Below are positions 9,934 through 19,661 of a stretch of DNA of 64,000 nt, one piece after another. The stretch is from the NCBI RefSeq assembly GCF_003202435.1, contig NZ_QJHK01000005.1, positions 238,409 to 302,408 on the forward strand, read 5' to 3'. The first letter of the stretch is position 1, and each line of letters starts with the position of its first letter. The position numbers were made by a program, and so were the translations under genes. This DNA comes from Flavobacterium cheongpyeongense. GTDB lineage: Bacteria; Bacteroidota; Bacteroidia; Flavobacteriales; Flavobacteriaceae. Below the pieces are notes generated by a model that was not told where the DNA came from, searched no databases, and worked only from the letters and a program-made list of their open reading frames with translations.

Positions 9934-11334
9934 CTATTTTTTTGTTATAAAGGCTCTTTCCAACTCGGTATCAACAATAACTTTGTAAACACCCGCAGCT
10001 GCTGTGTATGCACCATTACCATTTTCTCCTGGAGACATAGTGGCAATACCATTATTAATCAATCTCCATTGTGGATTCCACCACTGCCCTGTGAAAGTAA
10101 TTTTCATAGTTGATCCTGTAAGTGTAATCTCTCCAACTAATTGGTACGGATTATCTGGATTATTAGCCAGGTGTAAACTTCCCATAACCCATGCATTCCA
10201 TGTGTCCCAGTTAGCGTCTTTGACTCCTTCACCACAAACACTCACAAAAGTTTTTCTTAGTGCTTCATCATCATTCCATGATCCGTTAGCAACATCTGCC
10301 CAAACTTTGCTTGATGGCGTATATTTAGTAACCGTGTAAGTCATTGTGTTTGGGTTCATTTTAATGTTGTAATACCCTTTTGTCGGCAAAATAATTGGTG
10401 ATGAAGAAGCAGCATCAATAATATTTCCTGAGGCATCCAATCCAAAACAATGTGGGGCAAAGTCAGATTCCTGTCCTAAGAAATAAATTTCTTTATTATC
10501 CTTATCAGCATAATATTTAAATTCAAAATTCTGCCCGTTTTTCTCATGGAAATACATCGGAACACCTGCTGCATCCGTTTTGAGGTTAGTCCCTTTTGGC
10601 TGGTCACATAAATAAATGGCAGGATACTCATTTGTAGCCACCACATTGATATTTAAAGATCCTGTATTCGGAATTTTAAATTTATCTTTAGCCGTAATTG
10701 TCAATACATAATTTGCTGCAGTAACTGGTAAAACATATTCTTTACTGAATGTATACGTTTGCGGTGAGCCTTCTAACTGAACAGTTTCATTAATACCAAG
10801 AGCAGCACATTGAACCTGAACGTAATCGATACCTGAATCATCATTCACAACAAAATTTACCGGCATTATGTTACTTGTCGATAATAAAATAACAGCTCCA
10901 TCATTTGGGGAAAGCATACTTATTGCAGGGGCAGCAAATTCTCCGTCTAAGCGCAAGTCTATTTCCTTATCAACAGTATTACCAGAAACGTCTGTAATGG
11001 TTAATTTAATTTTGAAAGTTTCAGAAGTTCCTCTGTCTGCAGGAACTTCAAAAAAATAACTTAGGTTGTAGGTTTCAAGCAACGGATCTGTTGCAAACGT
11101 AATGACTTTATCAAGTGACAATTCAGGTATTTGAATTTGTACACTTTTTAATCCTAAGTCATCTGCCAAAGCGGCCTTTATTTCAAATTTTCTGGTTGGA
11201 GCACCATAAATTTCAGTTGTCGCAACCACAATCGTAGGGTCGTCAGAACTTGGAAAATCAGCTTCATTATTTTGACATCCTGTAAACAGGAGGGCAAAAA
11301 AAGCAAGAAAAAATAAAAATACATTTTTTTTCAT
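9934..11334 (-). CDS. SusE/SusF-like surface glycan-binding lipoprotein
   Basis: Predicted surface lipoprotein that would hold glycan near SusCD. Lipobox LFFLAFFALLFTGC is followed by an acidic stretch (NNEADFPSSDD), two Ig-like beta domains (about residues 35-230) and C-terminal modules containing WADVANGSWNDDEALRK and FTGQWWNPQWRLINNG. That last block resembles the starch-binding-type modules of SusE/F proteins. Unusually, the gene precedes susC, whereas susE normally follows susD, so it is the first gene of the PUL 1 transcript. A long leader of roughly 600 bp lies upstream. The exact domain family was not checked. Confidence 0.75.
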   Translation of the reverse strand: MKKNVFLFFLAFFALLFTGCQNNEADFPSSDDPTIVVATTEIYGAPTRKFEIKAALADDLGLKSVQIQIPELSLDKVITFATDPLLETYNLSYFFEVPADRGTSETFKIKLTITDVSGNTVDKEIDLRLDGEFAAPAISMLSPNDGAVILLSTSNIMPVNFVVNDDSGIDYVQVQCAALGINETVQLEGSPQTYTFSKEYVLPVTAANYVLTITAKDKFKIPNTGSLNINVVATNEYPAIYLCDQPKGTNLKTDAAGVPMYFHEKNGQNFEFKYYADKDNKEIYFLGQESDFAPHCFGLDASGNIIDAASSSPIILPTKGYYNIKMNPNTMTYTVTKYTPSSKVWADVANGSWNDDEALRKTFVSVCGEGVKDANWDTWNAWVMGSLHLANNPDNPYQLVGEITLTGSTMKITFTGQWWNPQWRLINNGIATMSPGENGNGAYTAAAGVYKVIVDTELERAFITKK

Positions 11335-11521
11335 TTCTTTAATTTTAAGGTTAGGTTAGTTTGTTTGTTTTTAGAATTCTAAAAGTGATTGCAATCTTGT
11401 AGGTTTTATAATTTTTGGGGTAAAACAGAATGGATTATAAGATTCTTTTCATTTTTTATTTGATTATTCTTTTAGGTTTATTTCTTTTTATATTCTTTCG
11501 TTATGAACTTGTTTTGTTTAA

Positions 11522-11547
11522 AACCCGCAATTTTTCAACTGCGGGTT
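11522..11547 (-). terminator. Terminator-like hairpin inside the PUL 1 leader
   Basis: On the minus strand AACCCGCA and TGCGGGTT form an 8-bp GC-rich stem with a short loop, followed by TTTTAAAC. It lies about 190 bp upstream of the first PUL 1 gene and downstream of where transcription should start, so it could be an attenuator or the end of a short leader RNA. The T-run is short, so termination is uncertain. Confidence 0.45.
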
Positions 11548-11854
11548 AGATAAGTAATTGTGTAAAAACTAACTCTCACTATCTTCATTTAAAGAAGGCT
11601 CAATTCTTTAAGCAGATAAAAACTTATCTCAAAAACTAACACTTATAACATACAGCCACATAACTCACATGCAACCTGTAGATGCAAAGTAATGTCTAGT
11701 TTGAAATTTCGATAAGGGGTAAAATGGAAAAAAAAGGAGGTCAAATTCGCAATCAGGAGTTATTTTATATCAAAAATTAAGGAGTACAAAAAAATAACAG
11801 CTTTTTTTTACACAAACCATAATTCAGTATGCGGTTATATCTCAAAGTCTTAAC

Positions 11855-11883
11855 AAAGCCTGTTTTTAGTTAAAACAGGCTTT
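11855..11883 (-). terminator. Rho-independent terminator of the hybrid sensor gene
   Basis: AAAGCCTGTTTT and AAAACAGGCTTT form a near-perfect 12-bp stem about 80 bp after the stop of the hybrid two-component gene. It separates the regulator transcript from the PUL 1 operon. Confidence 0.75.
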
Positions 11884-11961
11884 ATATTATAAAATAAACC
11901 CTTCGAAGTTAAACCTTATATACCCCGTTTAACGCTTTGGGCTTGATTAATCTTGATGAGG

Positions 11962-14900
11962 TTATTTAATAATATTCAAATCAGAATTAAAAGAACTCTT
12001 ATACTTTTTGATGTATTCTGAAGGTGTCATTCCAAATAATTTCACAAACTGCTGTCTAAAATATTTAGGATCTTCAAAACCAACCTCTGCACTGGCCTGG
12101 GCTATATTCATTTCTTCAGTTAACATAAGCATGGCTGCCCTCCTGATCCTTACTGAACGGATAAAAGCATTTAAGGTCTGACCGGAAATGATTTTGATTT
12201 TGGTGTAAAGTGTTCTGTGACTCATTCCCATTTCTATGGCAAAATTTTTAATGGTAAAATCTCTTTTATGAATATTGGCTTCTACAATATCAATACATTT
12301 TTTCAAGATTTCCTGATATTCTACAGGAACCTTTTGCGTATTTTCCCTGAGGGTGATACTGTTTAAAAAATACGTTCGGAGATTGCTTCGGTTTTTCAGT
12401 AATGATTCTACCCTCGCCACCAGAATATCATCATCAAAAGGTTTTGTTATATAATCATCGGCTCCGTCACTGATTCCCTGAAGATGTGTTTCAGGATTTT
12501 TTGACGCTGTAAGCAGGATTACCGGAATATGGGATAAAGTATCACTTTCCTTAATTTTTCGGCATAATTCCAGTCCGTCCATTTCTTCCATCGTAATATC
12601 ACTTATTACAAGGTCCGGCATGTGTTTTTTGGTGAGTTTTAAACCTTCTTCCCCATTTTCTGCACTGTAAATAATATAATTTTGTGAAAACAATTTTATC
12701 AGATATCCTCTAATTTCTTCATTATCATCAATTATTAAAACCGTGCGTTTTTCAGTAAGCAGGTTATTTTGAAAATCATTTTCTGAAACCGTAGAAACCG
12801 TATTATTTTCTTCGATGTCATTAATAATCAATTCATCAAACAACTGGCTTCTTTGCGGAATTTCATCTGTTATACGTGCGTTTTCAAAATGATTGCTTCC
12901 TTTTAAGAAGGTGAGTTTAAAAATACTTCCTTTTCCTGCTTCGCTGCTACAACTTACCGTTCCTTTATGTTTATCCGTAAAATATTTAACAATGTAAAGT
13001 CCGATACCAAAACCGGTTCCAACTGAAACTTTTGAATTGATTTGTTTGAATTTTTCAAAAATAACATCAATATCTTTTTTCTCAATTCCATCACCGTTAT
13101 CTGATATTTCCATCATGACCTGAGTTTCGTTTTCTGTAAGGATCAGCTTAATTTCTCCTCCGGTCTGTGTATACTTGAAAGCATTTGACATCAGGTTGAA
13201 CAGCGAAATTTCGATTTTTTCATAATCACCAATCATTTCAATTTCATGATCCGGAATGGTAAAATTGTACTGAATATTTTTGTCTTTGGCCTGATTTACA
13301 AAACACTGATAGACTTCATTACACAAATTATTAACGTTAATATTCGATAATCTAAGAGAATCGGCATCATTTTCGGCTTTTCTAAAAAGTAGTAACTGGT
13401 CAACCAGACTCAAGAGTCTTCGTGCATTTCGGTGTGCAATCGCCAAATCACTTCCTGACGATCCGTTTTGAACGTTCTCTTTTTGAACAGCTTTTTTAAG
13501 CGGATTTATAATCAGCGAAAGCGGAGTTCGAAACTCATGGGAAATATAAGTAAACATCGACGATTGTTTTTCGGCAATTTCCTTTTCCTTCTTGCTTTCG
13601 AGTTCGGCAATTTTGACCTTATATTTTAGTTTTTCTTTATTTCTATTATATTCCAGATAGGCAAAAAGAATTCCGACGACACCTAATAGATACAACGAAT
13701 ACGCCCACAAAGTTCTGTACCAAGGAGGTAAAACCTCAATTGTTAAAAGGCTGACTTCTTTATTCCAGCCACCTTTAAAGTTGGTCGTTTTTACTTTAAA
13801 GGTATATTTTCCTTCGGGCAATCGCGAGTAATTTGCTTTTCGGGACTGCCCCACATAATTCCATTGCTCATCCCAGCCATCCAAGAAATAGGCATAATTT
13901 ATTTTATCGGCATTATTGTAATCTATAGCAACAAATTCCAGTGATAAAGTCGTTTGATCATACTCTAAACTCACTTCTTTTATTTTTCCCTTATTTTCGG
14001 CTGAAGCTAATCCAACCTTACTTACTTCAACAGGCTGATTGTTTACATAAAAATCTGAAAGTAATACATTATTTTCCTGATTGAAACTTTTAACTGCTTC
14101 CGGGAAAAAGATGTTAAAACCATTTATTCCTCCAAAAAGAAATTCTCCGGACGCTAATTTAATCCCGGCATTAAAACTAAACTGATTGCTTTGAAGCCCA
14201 TCATTTACAGAGAAATTCCGAAAAGTTTTTCTTTTTTTGTCAAACCTGCAAATACCGTTGTACGTACTCATCCAGAGATTTCCTTCTTTATCTTCCAGTA
14301 ATCTTAAAATGGTGTTCGAAGGCAGGCCATCATCTGTGGTAAGCCTTTTAAATGTATTTGTTTTTCGGTTAAATAATAACAATCCGCCTTCCTGGGTTCC
14401 CAGCCAGAGATTTTTGTCTTTATCCTCATGAATACAGCGGACAGGCTTGCCAATAGCAACCTTATTTATTTTGCGGCTTTCCTTATCAATTGAATATAAA
14501 TTGGAATAGTTTCCTCCCCAGAGTTTACCGTCACTGGTTTCTGTAAGGCATTGCAGATTTGTGACCGATTTATCAAAAAGAACAAAACGGTTTGCAGCAC
14601 GGTCAAAAAGATACAGTGCCCCTTCGTTTGTAGCACTTGCCCAAATATTAGCTTTTGAATCCTTATAAACAAGCCAGATATTTTTCTCATTCTGTCCGGT
14701 AAACGGATTATAACATGAAAACTGGGTTACCGTATTATTGTTTTTATTGATTCTGTTTACGCCTCCAGCCCAGGTAGAAATCCAGATATCATTGTTATTG
14801 TCTCGAATGACTCCCGTGATAAAACTGCTGGAAAGTTTGTTGTTGTAATTTACATAAGTATCACTTTTTCTATCCCAGTATTTTAAGCCTGCGCCATCAG

Positions 14901-16005
14901 TACCTACCCATAGATTGTTTTTTTCATCTTCACAGAAAGATAAAATAAAGTTTTCAGCAGGGTCTTTAGCATTGTCCCTGACGTTTTTAAAATATTTTGG
15001 TGTATTGCTCAGCATACTCACACCGCCACGCAAAGAACCAAACCATTTGTTTCCTGATTTATCTTTATACAAACTCCAGACCGAATTACTTTTGGCCAAC
15101 TGATTGTTTTTTATTGCATTATAAGGAATCGCTTTTTTACTTTTCCCGAGAATCTGATAAACACCACAGCCATCTGTTGTCAGCCAGATTTCGCCTTCTT
15201 TTTCCAGATGAATACCACTCACAATGCATTTATTTAAAAAATAGTTCTCAGAAAGAACCCCTGTTTTAGTGTTACACAAAAAAAGCCCTTCATCAGTTCC
15301 TATCCAAAGATCTCCATCACGATTAATCTTCATTGCTTTCACTTCTAAAGAAAATTTAAAAACAACGCTTAGCTTTTTTGAAGTGTAACTGTAATTACAG
15401 AGTCCAACATTACGAACATAGACCCAACAAGAAGCACTTTTTTTATCATCTTCAATCGCTAAAGGATCGTAGTTATTGACAACATTTCTGTTCCCTAACA
15501 TGACAAGGGAAATATGTTTGCCGGTAAATGAACCATTTTCAAAAGCAATCAGTCCCAAATCCTGTGAAGCAACCAAAACGAGATTTTTAGAAACCGTTCG
15601 TATCTGATGAATAATGTCCTTTAAAATTTCAGGCTTTTTATTTAAAAATCTATAGCTGACAGCATGAAACGTTGCTTTGGATTTGTTATAAACACAAACA
15701 CCATTTGAACCTCCAACCCAGATATTTTTCTTTGAATCACCTTCAATATTATAAATTGTATTAAAGAGCAGCGATTTTTTATCGTTGATCCTGTTGCGGA
15801 AAACTTTAAAATTATATCCGTCATAGCGATTAAGTCCGTCATAACTGCCAAACCACATATACCCGTCACTATCCTGAAATATAGTAGTAACCGAATTATT
15901 AGATAACCCATCAGAAATATCAAGAAACTTAACCGGATTTTCCTGCGAAGTAATAAGTACAGGAAATCCCACTAACAACATCAGATTAATAAAAAATTTC
16001 TTCAA
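11962..16005 (-). CDS. Hybrid two-component system regulator (HTCS) of PUL 1
   Basis: Single-protein sensor and transcription factor that would detect glycan fragments in the periplasm and switch on PUL 1. Order: signal peptide (1-20), two-component-regulator propeller repeats (about 25-640; motifs such as GDLWIGTDEGLF), Y_Y_Y domain (about 670-750), membrane helix (about 757-785), HisKA with phospho-acceptor His823 in SHEFRTP, HATPase with DNGDGIEKKD, receiver with phospho-acceptor Asp1136 in VISDITMEEMDG, and a C-terminal AraC-type HTH (about 1240-1335). The start is TTG: it gives a full signal peptide, while the next ATG at residue 9 would cut it short. 1347 aa is normal. Confidence 0.95.
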   Translation of the reverse strand: MKKFFINLMLLVGFPVLITSQENPVKFLDISDGLSNNSVTTIFQDSDGYMWFGSYDGLNRYDGYNFKVFRNRINDKKSLLFNTIYNIEGDSKKNIWVGGSNGVCVYNKSKATFHAVSYRFLNKKPEILKDIIHQIRTVSKNLVLVASQDLGLIAFENGSFTGKHISLVMLGNRNVVNNYDPLAIEDDKKSASCWVYVRNVGLCNYSYTSKKLSVVFKFSLEVKAMKINRDGDLWIGTDEGLFLCNTKTGVLSENYFLNKCIVSGIHLEKEGEIWLTTDGCGVYQILGKSKKAIPYNAIKNNQLAKSNSVWSLYKDKSGNKWFGSLRGGVSMLSNTPKYFKNVRDNAKDPAENFILSFCEDEKNNLWVGTDGAGLKYWDRKSDTYVNYNNKLSSSFITGVIRDNNNDIWISTWAGGVNRINKNNNTVTQFSCYNPFTGQNEKNIWLVYKDSKANIWASATNEGALYLFDRAANRFVLFDKSVTNLQCLTETSDGKLWGGNYSNLYSIDKESRKINKVAIGKPVRCIHEDKDKNLWLGTQEGGLLLFNRKTNTFKRLTTDDGLPSNTILRLLEDKEGNLWMSTYNGICRFDKKRKTFRNFSVNDGLQSNQFSFNAGIKLASGEFLFGGINGFNIFFPEAVKSFNQENNVLLSDFYVNNQPVEVSKVGLASAENKGKIKEVSLEYDQTTLSLEFVAIDYNNADKINYAYFLDGWDEQWNYVGQSRKANYSRLPEGKYTFKVKTTNFKGGWNKEVSLLTIEVLPPWYRTLWAYSLYLLGVVGILFAYLEYNRNKEKLKYKVKIAELESKKEKEIAEKQSSMFTYISHEFRTPLSLIINPLKKAVQKENVQNGSSGSDLAIAHRNARRLLSLVDQLLLFRKAENDADSLRLSNINVNNLCNEVYQCFVNQAKDKNIQYNFTIPDHEIEMIGDYEKIEISLFNLMSNAFKYTQTGGEIKLILTENETQVMMEISDNGDGIEKKDIDVIFEKFKQINSKVSVGTGFGIGLYIVKYFTDKHKGTVSCSSEAGKGSIFKLTFLKGSNHFENARITDEIPQRSQLFDELIINDIEENNTVSTVSENDFQNNLLTEKRTVLIIDDNEEIRGYLIKLFSQNYIIYSAENGEEGLKLTKKHMPDLVISDITMEEMDGLELCRKIKESDTLSHIPVILLTASKNPETHLQGISDGADDYITKPFDDDILVARVESLLKNRSNLRTYFLNSITLRENTQKVPVEYQEILKKCIDIVEANIHKRDFTIKNFAIEMGMSHRTLYTKIKIISGQTLNAFIRSVRIRRAAMLMLTEEMNIAQASAEVGFEDPKYFRQQFVKLFGMTPSEYIKKYKSSFNSDLNIIK

Positions 16006-16338
16006 ATTTATTTGTTTTTAAAATTAAAAGCCTTTTATTTTGTTAAAACACTACAATTACGCAATAAAATTACGAATAATTTAAAAAAAGACTACTAAAA
16101 AGAAAACTGGGGTTTACTTATTTTTGTTCCGAACATATAATTTGTTGCTTTAGATTAAAAAAACGGACAGACACAAAAAACAGGTACTTATACTTCACGG
16201 AAATAATTCTGAATCGGCTATTTTTGGTTCTGATTAAATAGAAGCTAATTTCAAATTACGTTAACGGTTTTTCCCGACTTAGCTGATGCTATAACAGATA
16301 AATCAAAATTCATAATAAACTAAAAAACGCTGTAAACT
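16006..16338. promoter_or_regulatory. Divergent intergenic region between HTCS and PhyH genes
   Basis: 333 bp, very AT-rich, must contain both divergent promoters. A plus-strand TATTTTTG at 16119-16126 matches the Bacteroidota -7 element TAnnTTTG, but no TTG lies at the expected distance upstream. No ORF, RNA gene or strong dyad is seen. Confidence 0.35.
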
Positions 16339-17259
16339 ATGCCTTGGAACATTCTAAAAAATTTATGGAAACAGACAGTAGATCCTGATACTATTTCCAA
16401 AGAAAATAAAGCCAAAACCTGGAACAACGAAATAAAAACCTTGTATCAATTAGGTATCAGTATGGAAGATACCTTACAGTTTTTATATGCTCAGAAACCC
16501 GATTTTAAAACTTTTAAACGCTGGATCGATGACAAAAAAAAAGAGACTCCTGAAAGAAACGAAACTTATACTGAAGATGTTCTCTCACAAGAGGATCTGG
16601 ATTTTTGGGACCATAATGGTTATATTGTTGTAAAAAATGCTATTTCAAAAAAAGATTGTGAAGACACACAGCAAGCGATTTGGGATTATCTGCAAATGGA
16701 TCCGGACAAAAAAGAAACCTGGTACATCAGACACAAGGATCAAAAAGGGTTAATGCTTAATTTTTCAGACCATGAAACCTTAAACCGAAACCGGTTTTCC
16801 CCACGTATAAAAAAAGCATACGAACAGCTTTACAAAACAACTGAAATCTATAAAACCATAGATAAAGTAAGCTTTAATCCTCCTGAAAATGAAAATTTTA
16901 TTTTTTTAGGAAGCCGGCTCCATTGGGACACCAGTTTAAAACAACCCATTCCGTTTGGACTTCAGGGGCTGCTTTACCTGACGGATTGTGGCCCTGATGA
17001 TGGTGCTTTTCACTGTGTTCCGGGGTTTCATAACCAGATAAACCAATGGTTAAATGATCTTGAAACCAATGAGAATCCCAGGGATAAAGCACTAAAAACA
17101 CTGCAGTCAAAACCAATAACCGGAAATGCGGGTGATTTTATAATCTGGGACAATACTTTACCGCATTGCGCTACACCAAATAAAGGAGAAACACCCAGAA
17201 TGGTTCAGTATCTTACCTATTTACCAAATGATTACAATGCTTTTGGGGAATGGATCTAA
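16339..17259 (+). CDS. Phytanoyl-CoA dioxygenase (PhyH) family protein
   Basis: Predicted Fe(II)/2-oxoglutarate-dependent oxygenase, cytoplasmic (no signal peptide). The double-stranded beta-helix iron site is visible: His195 and Asp197 in LHWDTSL, distal His276 in DNTLPHCATP, and 2-oxoglutarate-binding Arg287 in GETPRMVQY. A helical N-terminal extension of about 90 residues precedes the PhyH core, which begins around DLDFWDHNGYIVVKNA. The family hydroxylates diverse small molecules; the substrate cannot be read from sequence. The gene stands alone between the PUL 1 regulator and small unknown genes. Confidence 0.85.
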   Translation: MPWNILKNLWKQTVDPDTISKENKAKTWNNEIKTLYQLGISMEDTLQFLYAQKPDFKTFKRWIDDKKKETPERNETYTEDVLSQEDLDFWDHNGYIVVKNAISKKDCEDTQQAIWDYLQMDPDKKETWYIRHKDQKGLMLNFSDHETLNRNRFSPRIKKAYEQLYKTTEIYKTIDKVSFNPPENENFIFLGSRLHWDTSLKQPIPFGLQGLLYLTDCGPDDGAFHCVPGFHNQINQWLNDLETNENPRDKALKTLQSKPITGNAGDFIIWDNTLPHCATPNKGETPRMVQYLTYLPNDYNAFGEWI

Positions 17260-17273
17260 ACGGAAGAACGTAA

Positions 17274-17357
17274 ACAGCTCCACCCCAAAAGGAACGGACA
17301 GCATCTCTGAAATATTTATATTCACCAAAACAAAAAAAAGAATAAAACCTGAGTAAA
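17274..17357 (+). pseudogene. Start-less fragment related to the 17548 micro-ORF
   Basis: An open frame directly after an in-frame TAA encodes APPQKERTASLKYLYSPKQK and then ends at a TAA. It lacks a start codon. The core APPQ-x7-LKYLYS matches TPPQ-x7-LKYLYS of the ORF at 17548, with the same spacing. Best read as a decayed duplicate, although a non-standard start cannot be ruled out. Confidence 0.35.
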
Positions 17358-17547
17358 CCAGCTAGCGCAAGGGACATCCATATAAAATCAACCGAAAAAA
17401 AATATTTTTTTCCTATAATTAGTAGATAAAACATCAACAACTTATGGCACAAAGCCAACGATAACAGAATTTATTTATGCCATTTTATGATGGTATGAGT
17501 AGGGTATCTGATATTACCCGAAACCAACGTGCTAAAAAACGAAAGAA

Positions 17548-17670
17548 ATGAATACAAAAGAAAAATCTCAATGGACAACTCCGCCACAAACGAAAAAGAG
17601 TGGGCCTCTCAAATATTTATATTCACGTAGAAAAACAGGCTTTAAACGGCGGTTCGCAAAGAGATGTTGA
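17548..17670 (+). CDS. Possible 40-aa basic micro-protein
   Basis: ATG-initiated 40-codon frame starting MNTKEKSQWTTPPQTKKSGP, then LKYLYSRRKTGFKRRFAKRC. It is strongly basic at the C-terminus, with no signal peptide or membrane segment. Support for translation comes from conservation of the TPPQ-x7-LKYLYS core in the frame at 17274-17357, which keeps amino acids while the surrounding DNA differs. I do not recognise a function. It may itself be a remnant of a longer gene. Confidence 0.35.
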   Translation: MNTKEKSQWTTPPQTKKSGPLKYLYSRRKTGFKRRFAKRC

Positions 17671-17729
17671 GTTGGACATAAACATCGATAAGGGTTCATA
17701 GCCCCGTTGCTTTAAGCATTTCAAGGTAA

Positions 17730-18179
<450 letters not shown>

Positions 18180-18192
18180 TTTCTCTTACATA

Positions 18193-18227
18193 AAAAACCA
18201 CTTATTTTACCTGAATAAATAAGTGGT
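18193..18227. terminator. Bidirectional rho-independent terminator
   Basis: AACCACTTATTT pairs with AAATAAGTGGTT around a short loop, flanked by A-rich and T-rich runs on either side. It lies between the convergent 119-aa gene (plus) and the TolC-like gene (minus) and can serve both. Confidence 0.8.
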
Positions 18228-18242
18228 TAAGTAAAAAAAATA

Positions 18243-19661
18243 TCAATCAGGATTTGCCAGTATTTTGTACAATTCGGCATTCGAAATGTAAAACTGATTT
18301 TCTATACCAATTTGGGAAAGTTTGGCACTGACCAGATTATTCTCCCTTGAATTGATAAGAAATATGGAGCTTTCGCCAAATGAAAACAGTTTCTCTTCAG
18401 AATTCAGCATTGTCAGATAATCTTTTACTAAATTATCAATTACCCCTTTTTGTCTTTTTAAAGAAGCTATTTCAGTTTGTTGTGCCTTAATTTTATTTTT
18501 AAGTTCCAGTCGCTGCTGATCAATATCAAACTTTAAATCCTGAATTTTGAGTTTTGCCAGTTTCAGGCTTCCTCGCTCTTTTCTGAGGAATATCGGAATG
18601 CTTAAATCAACATTGAATTTATAATCATCGGTATTGAAAGAATTAAAATATGTTGGCTCAGAAATATAATTGTATCCAACATTTAATTTAGGAAGCAACG
18701 AATTTGCTTTCAACTGCCTTCCTACTTCAAGTATGGACATTTTCGTTTCCAGAGCCTGAATTTTCGGATGGGTATCTAAGGTTTCAGCATTTACCATCAT
18801 GGCAGCTGTTTTGAGTGTTTCTTCGAGCGTTTTAATTAAATTTTCTTCTGGTTTAACGCTATCATGCAATTCAACCGGAACATTTTCAATCCACAGATAA
18901 TTAGAAAGATATAATTTAGCTTTGGCTAATTTTAAATTTCCGTTTTCTACGTTCAGCTGTCTGTTTCGAACGGTAATACCTGCTTCAACACTATCAATTG
19001 CTGGAGAATCTCCGTGTTTGATCAGTTTTTTTACACCTTCAAAACGTGTACTGGCAAAGCCTAAATAGCTGTTGTACAATTCGGCTTCCTTATAGCTTTT
19101 TCGCCATTCAAAATAAGCCTCGCTGGCTTTGTACAAAACTTCTATTGCTTTCAGTTTTCGCTGTGCATCGCTCAGTTTTAATTGTAATTTACCTTCACGG
19201 ACATCTGCCATACGCTGATTGATAAACATGCCCTGTCCTAAGGCAACATTGATACCTAAAGAAGTCAAACCTGCTTCCGGAGTACGGTTTTGAGGGTTGT
19301 AATACTGTCCGTTTGTATCGTCGAAGCCTGCCTTAATTTCGATTCCGTACCAGGTAGGAATTTTAAAACTGCTGTTTAGAAGGGAATAATATTCAGTCCC
19401 TTTAAATTCTTTTTTACTGTAATCCACTTCAATTTTAGGATCAAACCCACCACGGGCAACCATGAGTGCTGCCTGGGCATTGCTTATTTCAAGATTGGCC
19501 TGTTTTACAAGTGGATGGTATTTTTTTACATATCCTAAAAACTCGCTGTAACTTAATTCTTCTTTATTAAAATCCTGACTGTACAAATTAGAGAATCCGA
19601 ATAAAAACAAGAAAGAAAACAGCATTACAACATATCTCCATTTATTTTTTGTCTTTGCCAT
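18243..19661 (-). CDS. TolC family outer-membrane efflux/secretion channel
   Basis: Outer-membrane duct for the adjacent HlyD and ABC proteins. Signal peptide (MLFSFLFLFGFSNLYSQ region) and two long helical repeats with typical TolC spacing (AQAALMVARGGFDPKIEVDY, then LPKLNVGYNYISEPTYF). The ATG at 19661 is chosen because it gives a clean signal peptide; an upstream in-frame codon at 19709 would extend further into hlyD. Even so, the start overlaps the end of the HlyD gene by 20 bases, implying coupled translation. 472 aa is typical of the family. Confidence 0.88.
   Translation of the reverse strand: MAKTKNKWRYVVMLFSFLFLFGFSNLYSQDFNKEELSYSEFLGYVKKYHPLVKQANLEISNAQAALMVARGGFDPKIEVDYSKKEFKGTEYYSLLNSSFKIPTWYGIEIKAGFDDTNGQYYNPQNRTPEAGLTSLGINVALGQGMFINQRMADVREGKLQLKLSDAQRKLKAIEVLYKASEAYFEWRKSYKEAELYNSYLGFASTRFEGVKKLIKHGDSPAIDSVEAGITVRNRQLNVENGNLKLAKAKLYLSNYLWIENVPVELHDSVKPEENLIKTLEETLKTAAMMVNAETLDTHPKIQALETKMSILEVGRQLKANSLLPKLNVGYNYISEPTYFNSFNTDDYKFNVDLSIPIFLRKERGSLKLAKLKIQDLKFDIDQQRLELKNKIKAQQTEIASLKRQKGVIDNLVKDYLTMLNSEEKLFSFGESSIFLINSRENNLVSAKLSQIGIENQFYISNAELYKILANPD

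Larger units (their letters stand above)
11335..11961. other. Long intergenic region: PUL 1 leader plus terminator of the regulator
   Basis: 627 bp with no credible ORF. It must hold the PUL 1 promoter and probably the regulator binding site, yet no clean TTG-N-TAnnTTTG promoter is visible; the nearest candidate on the minus strand (TTACTTTG near 11694) has no good TTG upstream. Two hairpins are present, annotated separately: a GC-rich one at 11522-11547 and the regulator's terminator at 11855-11883. Confidence 0.6.
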
